Assembly: GCA_020200135.1 (NCBI GenBank)
Contig: JAIVJI010000064.1
Coordinates: 153,522 to 217,521 of the forward strand
Source of the DNA: Acidobacteriota bacterium
GTDB taxonomy: Bacteria > Acidobacteriota > Blastocatellia > Pyrinomonadales > Pyrinomonadaceae
Reading direction: 5' to 3'
Length of the DNA stretch: 64,000 nucleotides
Position numbers and translations under genes: made by a program. This document shows positions 60,555-64,000 of the stretch, one piece after another; the stretch's first letter is position 1, and every line of letters starts with the position of its first letter. Under the pieces are notes generated by a model that had not been told where the DNA came from, searched no databases, and was given only the letters and a program-made list of their open reading frames with translations.

Positions 60555-60968
60555 GTGACCGAAGAGACCGTCGAACTCAAGCTGCCGAGCCGCATCGAGT
60601 CAATCGGCGAGGCGGCGGCGGCCGTCGCGGACGCCGCGCGCCGGCTGGGGTTTGCCGAGGACGCTTTGTTCGGCATCGACCTGGCCGTGCGCGAGGCCGT
60701 CACCAACGCCGTGCTCCACGGCAACCGGCAGGACGAGACGGTCCCCGTCGAGGTGGGGGTCGCGGGCACCGACGCCGGGATGACGGTCACCGTGCGCGAC
60801 CGCGGCACCGGCTTCGACCCGTCGCACCTCCCCGACCCGACCGCCGAGGAGAACATCCTCAAGGCCTCGGGGCGTGGTATCCTCTTCATGCGCACCTTCA
60901 TGGACGAGGTCGGCTGGGAGCACCCGCCGGGGGGCGGCACCCTGGTGCGAATGATTAAGAAGAAGTAG
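60555..60968 (+). CDS. RsbW-like anti-sigma serine kinase (HATPase)
   Basis: A 137-residue GHKL-type ATP-binding protein starting at GTG 60555. N box: LAVREAVTNAVLHGNR; G1: VRDRGTGFDPSHLPDP; G2: ASGRGILFMRTFMDEV; the end is GGTLVRMIKKK. This is the RsbW/SpoIIAB class, which binds a sigma factor or phosphorylates an STAS partner. The STAS gene follows 140 bp downstream with a repeat element between, so a partner-switching module is likely. The target sigma factor is not in the immediate neighbourhood. Confidence 0.92.
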   Translation: MTEETVELKLPSRIESIGEAAAAVADAARRLGFAEDALFGIDLAVREAVTNAVLHGNRQDETVPVEVGVAGTDAGMTVTVRDRGTGFDPSHLPDPTAEENILKASGRGILFMRTFMDEVGWEHPPGGGTLVRMIKKK

Positions 60969-61086
60969 ACAGTAGACAGTAGTCAGTAGTCAGTAGCGCT
61001 CCGCGCCGCGGCCATTGACGTTTTACTCTGACTGCCGCAGACGGCGTTCTTCTACTGTCTACTGTCTACTGTCTACTGACTACTTG
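60964..61086. repeat. Period-7 inverted repeat element (AGTAGAC/AGTAGTC family)
   Basis: The left arm is AGTAGACAGTAGACAGTAG (60964-60982) and on through TCAGTAGTCAGTAG (to 60996). The right arm is CTACTGTCTACTGTCTACTG (from about 61053) plus TCTACTGACTACTTG. The first left-arm unit supplies the stop region of the RsbW-like gene (KKK-stop). The core contains GCGCTCCGCGCCGCGG and CCGCAGACGGCGTTCTTC. Confidence 0.92.
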
Positions 61087-61106
61087 ATTCAAGGAGATTT
61101 CCCGCA

Positions 61107-61454
61107 ATGGCTGAACTGAACATCCGCGAGCGTCAGGCAGGCGACGTCACGATCCTCGACCTCGAAGGTAAGATCACCATCGGCGAAGGCAACGTCGCCC
61201 TCCGCAGCGCCGTCCGCAAGCTCGTCAGCGAGGGGAAGAAGAAAGTCCTCCTCAACCTGTCGGGCGTCAGCTACATGGATTCGAGCGGCATCGGCGAGCT
61301 GGTCTCCAGCCACACCACCATCAGCCGCGAGCAGGGCCAGCTCAAGATGCTCGGCCTCGGCGAGAAGATCAGGGAGCTGCTCGTCATCACCAAGCTCCTC
61401 ACGGTCTTCGACACCTACCCCACCGAGGCCGAGGCGCTCAACAGCTTCAAGTAG
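61107..61454 (+). CDS. STAS-domain anti-anti-sigma factor (RsbV/SpoIIAA-like)
   Basis: A 115-residue single STAS domain. LNIRERQAGDVTILDLEGKI and VLLNLSGVSYMDSSGIGELV, with the phosphorylatable Ser in MDSSGIGEL, followed by GQLKMLGLGEKIRELLVITK and LLTVFDTYPTEAEAL. Unphosphorylated, it would sequester the RsbW-like kinase and free a sigma factor. GGAGATTTCCCGCA precedes ATG 61107. Repeat elements lie on both sides. Confidence 0.95.
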   Translation: MAELNIRERQAGDVTILDLEGKITIGEGNVALRSAVRKLVSEGKKKVLLNLSGVSYMDSSGIGELVSSHTTISREQGQLKMLGLGEKIRELLVITKLLTVFDTYPTEAEALNSFK

Positions 61455-61541
61455 CGATGAGTGATGAGTGATGAGTGATGAGTGAAGGGGGGGCTTCTTC
61501 CGCCCCTTCTTATCACTCATCACTCATCACTCATCACCCGG
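61453..61541. repeat. Period-7 inverted repeat element (GATGAGT family) with terminator core
   Basis: The left arm is four GATGAGT units (61457-61484); the right arm is CACTCATCACTCATCACTCA plus TCAC (61514-61537). Core GGGGGGGCTTCTTCCGCCCCTTCTTAT can form GGGGGC/GCCCC with a T-rich tail, acting as a terminator for the STAS gene. It is the cleanest direct 7-mer array in the window. Confidence 0.93.
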
Positions 61542-61543
61542 TC

Positions 61544-62014
61544 ATGGTTCGCGCCGCCTTACGCCGCCTGCTCACGCTCGACGACCCGCCGGAGCGGACG
61601 GCGCTCGCCTTCTCGGTCGGCGTCTTCATAGCCTTCTCGCCCTTCCTGGGGCTGCACACCATCACGGCGACGGTGCTCGCCTTCGCCTTCCGCTTCAACA
61701 AGGTCGCCATCTACACCGGCACCTTCATCAACAACCCCTTCCTGACGCTCGTCCCCATCATCCTGGCCTCGTACGCCGTCGGCGCGTTCCTGACCGGGCG
61801 CCCGCTCGCGCTCCCCCCCGGCGGGCTCGAACTGCTGCGCGACCCGCACCTCCTGACCGCCGACTACTGGCGCGCGCTCTTCGCCGAGTTCTGGGCCGTG
61901 CTCGTGCCCTTCACCGTCGGCGGCACGGTGCTTTCCGTCGTTTGTTCGCTGGCCGCCTACCCTGTTACCCTGAAACTTCTGCGCGCCAACCAACGCAGGA
62001 AATCCGGAGTCTAA
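61544..62014 (+). CDS. DUF2062 membrane protein
   Basis: A 156-residue protein with the DUF2062 pattern: TLDDPPERTALAFSVGVFIAFSPFLGLHT, then VLAFAFRFNKVAIYTGTFINNPFLTLVPI, then two further hydrophobic segments (ILASYAVGAFLTG; FTVGGTVLSVVCSLAAYPV). Function unknown; such proteins are sometimes found fused to or near glycosyltransferases. ATG 61544 lies 3 nt after the repeat element, so there is no usual ribosome site unless the repeat provides one. It precedes the next gene by 8 bp. Confidence 0.88.
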   Translation: MVRAALRRLLTLDDPPERTALAFSVGVFIAFSPFLGLHTITATVLAFAFRFNKVAIYTGTFINNPFLTLVPIILASYAVGAFLTGRPLALPPGGLELLRDPHLLTADYWRALFAEFWAVLVPFTVGGTVLSVVCSLAAYPVTLKLLRANQRRKSGV

Positions 62015-62022
62015 GGTTCGTG

Positions 62023-63927
62023 ATGAAGAAGTTTTTCACCCTGGCCCTCGCCACACTCCTGTGCGCGCAGGCCGCCGCCGCACGACAGCGACAACCCCCT
62101 TCAAGCTCAAGCCGGCAGCAGACCGGCGCACAGGGCCAGCGTCCCGCGCAGCAGCCGCGCCCCGCGCCGCCGCCCGCGTCGCTGGGCCTGGGCGACTTCG
62201 GCGTCGAGATCGCGCCCGACCCGCGGCTCATCGCCGTGATGGCCGCGCTCGACGCCGCCGGCTGGGACCCGACGCCGGCGGGCGGGCGCCCCGCGGTCTT
62301 CCGCGAGCTGGTGCGCAAAGATTCGGCCGGGCTCGACGCGTCGCTGCGCAAGCGGATGCAGGACTTCTACGCGCGTAACGCGCTGAAGGACGTGCCGGAC
62401 AACCCGCAGACGCCCGCCGACGAGGCCGCCCGCTACACGGCGGCCGAGCAGGCGTCGCGCTACGTCTCGCTCGCCTACACGCTCGGGCCGCCGCCCGGCT
62501 TCGACGCGCCGCCGCGCTCGGACGACCTGCCCGGCGGCGTGCTCGACGTGCTCGACTTCGTCCCGCTGCTCCGCGAGTTCTACCGCGCGTCGGGGCTCGA
62601 CTCCCGCCTCGCCGACTACGTCGCGATGCACCGCGCGGCGGGCGACAAGCTGCGCGCCCCGACCCTGGAGATGGCGCGCGGCGTCCTCGCCTACCTCAAC
62701 ACGCGCCCCGAGACGATCATCAACGAGCGCGTCACCGTCGCGGCGCCCGCCGCCTCGGGCAAGAAGAAGGACGAGAAGAAGGTCTCGGTCGTGCGCGAGC
62801 GCGAGCGCCACTTCCGCGTCGTGCCCGACCTTCTGGCCGCGCCCGGCGCCGTCAACTTCCGCGCCGTCGGCGACGACTACTACGCCATCGTCCCGGCCGA
62901 CACCGACCCGCGCCTCTCCGAGATGCGGCGCGCCTACGTGCAGTTCATCGTCGACCCCCTGGTCGCGCGCTTCAGCCGCGAGGTCGCCGCGCGGCGCCCC
63001 GAGATAAAACAGCTCCTCGAAGCCGAGACGGCGCGCAGGGGCAGAGACTTCGGCCCGGACGTCTTCCTCGCCGTCGCGCGCTCGCTCGTGGCGGCCGCCG
63101 TCGTGCGGATGGACGAGTCGGCGCGCCTGCGCGCGCTGCAGATCGAGACGAGCCGGCGGCTGCAGGCGGCGGGGACGGATCAGGCGGCGAAGGACGCCGC
63201 GCTGCGCGAGTCGAAGGAGCGGCAGGCGGCCATCTCGGCCGCCTCGGCCGCCGAACTGGCGGAGGCTTACGAGCGCGGCGCCGTGCTCTCGTTCCACTTC
63301 GCAGAGCAGTTGCGCGGCGTCGAGGGCGGGGGCTTCGACGTGTCGAACTTCGTCCCCGACATGGTCGCGGCCTTCGACCCGGCGCGCGAGCTGCGGCGCC
63401 CGGCCGAGTACGCCGAGGCGGTCGCGCGCACGCGCGAGGCGCGCCGCCTCGCCGCCGAGGCGCGCTCGAAGGAGGCCGCCGAGGCGCCGCCCGTGGACGC
63501 GCGGCGCGCGGCGCTGCTGAAGAGTCTGGGCGACGTGGGCGAGCTGCTGCGCGTGCGCAGCTATGAGGAGGCCGAGTCGCGCCTGACGGCGCTCAAGGGC
63601 GAGTACCGCGACGAGCCGCTCGTCTACTTCACGCTCGGGCAGGCGGCGTCGCTCTCGGCGCAGGAGGCGCTCGACGAGGCGCTCCAGGCCGCCAGGCTCA
63701 ACGCCGCGCTGGGCCACTTCCGGCAGGCGCTGCTGTTCGCGACGCCCGACACGGACCGCACGGTCGTCCTGCGCGCGCGCCTCTCCAGCGGCCGCATCCT
63801 CGCGCACCTCGAACGGCGCGAAGAGGCTTTGCGCGAGTTCGACGCCGTCATCGGCGCCAGCCAGCCCTCCGAACGCTTCCACCAGGAGGCGCTCGCCGAG
63901 AAGCAGAAGCTCGCCGGGCCGCAGTAA
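62023..63927 (+). CDS. Secreted protein with C-terminal helical (TPR-like) repeats
   Basis: A 634-residue exported protein (signal KKFFTLALATLLCAQAAAA; Gln/Pro/Ser-rich linker about 20-60). The middle (FGVEIAPDPRLIAVMAALDA...VLDFVPLLREFYRASGLDSR...RHFRVVPDLLAAPGAVNFRAV) is unrecognised but coherent, with regular helices. The last 130 residues (SYEEAESRLTALKGEYRDEP, LGHFRQALLFATPDTDRTVV, SGRILAHLERREEALREFDA) look like TPR units. It starts 8 bp after the DUF2062 gene and is probably co-transcribed. No protease or binding motif was identified. Confidence 0.82.
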   Translation: MKKFFTLALATLLCAQAAAARQRQPPSSSSRQQTGAQGQRPAQQPRPAPPPASLGLGDFGVEIAPDPRLIAVMAALDAAGWDPTPAGGRPAVFRELVRKDSAGLDASLRKRMQDFYARNALKDVPDNPQTPADEAARYTAAEQASRYVSLAYTLGPPPGFDAPPRSDDLPGGVLDVLDFVPLLREFYRASGLDSRLADYVAMHRAAGDKLRAPTLEMARGVLAYLNTRPETIINERVTVAAPAASGKKKDEKKVSVVRERERHFRVVPDLLAAPGAVNFRAVGDDYYAIVPADTDPRLSEMRRAYVQFIVDPLVARFSREVAARRPEIKQLLEAETARRGRDFGPDVFLAVARSLVAAAVVRMDESARLRALQIETSRRLQAAGTDQAAKDAALRESKERQAAISAASAAELAEAYERGAVLSFHFAEQLRGVEGGGFDVSNFVPDMVAAFDPARELRRPAEYAEAVARTREARRLAAEARSKEAAEAPPVDARRAALLKSLGDVGELLRVRSYEEAESRLTALKGEYRDEPLVYFTLGQAASLSAQEALDEALQAARLNAALGHFRQALLFATPDTDRTVVLRARLSSGRILAHLERREEALREFDAVIGASQPSERFHQEALAEKQKLAGPQ

Positions 63928-64000
63928 AGGGAAGTAGGCAGTAGAAGGTAATCGGTGGCAAGACAGGCGGCGCGGCTCTCATCAGTCAACGGATGAGAGC
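63926..64000. repeat. Period-7 inverted repeat element, left arm and core (AGTAGGC family, cut by window end)
   Basis: AAGTAGGCAGTAGAAGGTA follows the stop codon, then AAGACAGGCGGCGCGG. That matches the opening of the 39.4-kb element core, and similar AAGACAAGGCGGCGCG occurs in the 19.3-kb element. The inverted right arm would lie beyond 64000. Confidence 0.75.

Noticed and set aside
60964..61541. Short regularly spaced repeats as a possible CRISPR array
   Set aside because: Units are 7 bp, directly abutting and inverted about a core; no 24-37 bp repeats, no unique spacers, no cas genes.

Overview
The window is about 70% G+C chromosomal DNA, densely coded on both strands, with one sharply A+T-richer block (about 54.8-58.0 kb). 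The gene content suggests an environmental bacterium of the Acidobacteriota, Blastocatellia/Pyrinomonadales-like: an SBBP/Calx-beta/DUF4214 secreted protein, an Oar-like carboxypeptidase-regulatory domain inside a DUF4139 protein, many secreted Pro/Ala-rich proteins, M28/M20/S8 peptidases, GH3 and GH31 glycosidases, and type IB topoisomerase. There are no rRNA genes and I found no tRNA genes, so this placement is inference.

Layout. 1-1.6 kb: thiC (cut by the left edge) behind a TPP riboswitch. 1.6-10.6 kb: secreted and envelope proteins (SBBP/DUF4214; a BON lipoprotein with a BON-LysM protein; a secreted family with a second copy at 18.2 kb), moaA, and a frameshifted exported protein. 10.6-19.2 kb: queG, nagZ, an M28 peptidase, a damaged serine hydrolase, and an ECF sigma / zinc anti-sigma pair followed by the secreted-family paralogue. 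19.4-30.2 kb: an ABC-2 exporter, a GNAT enzyme, a SnoaL-like protein, a Tat-exported class V aminotransferase-like protein overlapping a GH31 glycosidase, an amidohydrolase and a DUF374 acyltransferase. 30.4-39.4 kb: a YadA-head-like surface protein, an M20 peptidase, a BglX-like GH3, then era, prmA and rsmE. 39.5-52.3 kb: DUF4139/Oar chimera, S8 protease, a damaged transketolase, a zincin-like protein, DAG kinase, quinone oxidoreductase, a zinc-ribbon coiled-coil protein with a broken 3' end, and topoisomerase IB. 52.4-58.2 kb: rtcB carrying an HNH intein, a low-G+C insert with a NACHT-type NTPase, and an orphaned 5' fragment of the original rtcB. 58.4-63.9 kb: aroK-aroA, an RsbW-like kinase and STAS anti-anti-sigma pair, a DUF2062 protein and a large secreted protein.

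Two features stand out. (1) The rtcB locus: a 3.3-kb, low-G+C segment with a NACHT NTPase separates the host promoter, ribosome site and first 65 codons of rtcB from the working gene, which has a diverged replacement 5' end and an intein 150 bp beyond the junction. This looks like gene-targeted acquisition of a defence-type gene, possibly tied to intein homing. (2) At least eleven intergenic inverted repeats have arms made of 7-bp tandem units in four unrelated sequence families, around a G+C-rich, often terminator-like core. Some run into the coding regions and supply stop codons and C-terminal residues.

Four otherwise conserved genes (exported protein at 8.2 kb, serine hydrolase, transketolase, zinc-ribbon protein) carry frame-breaking lesions, two of them internal deletions of tens of codons. 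That may be genuine decay or assembly error; the reads would decide.
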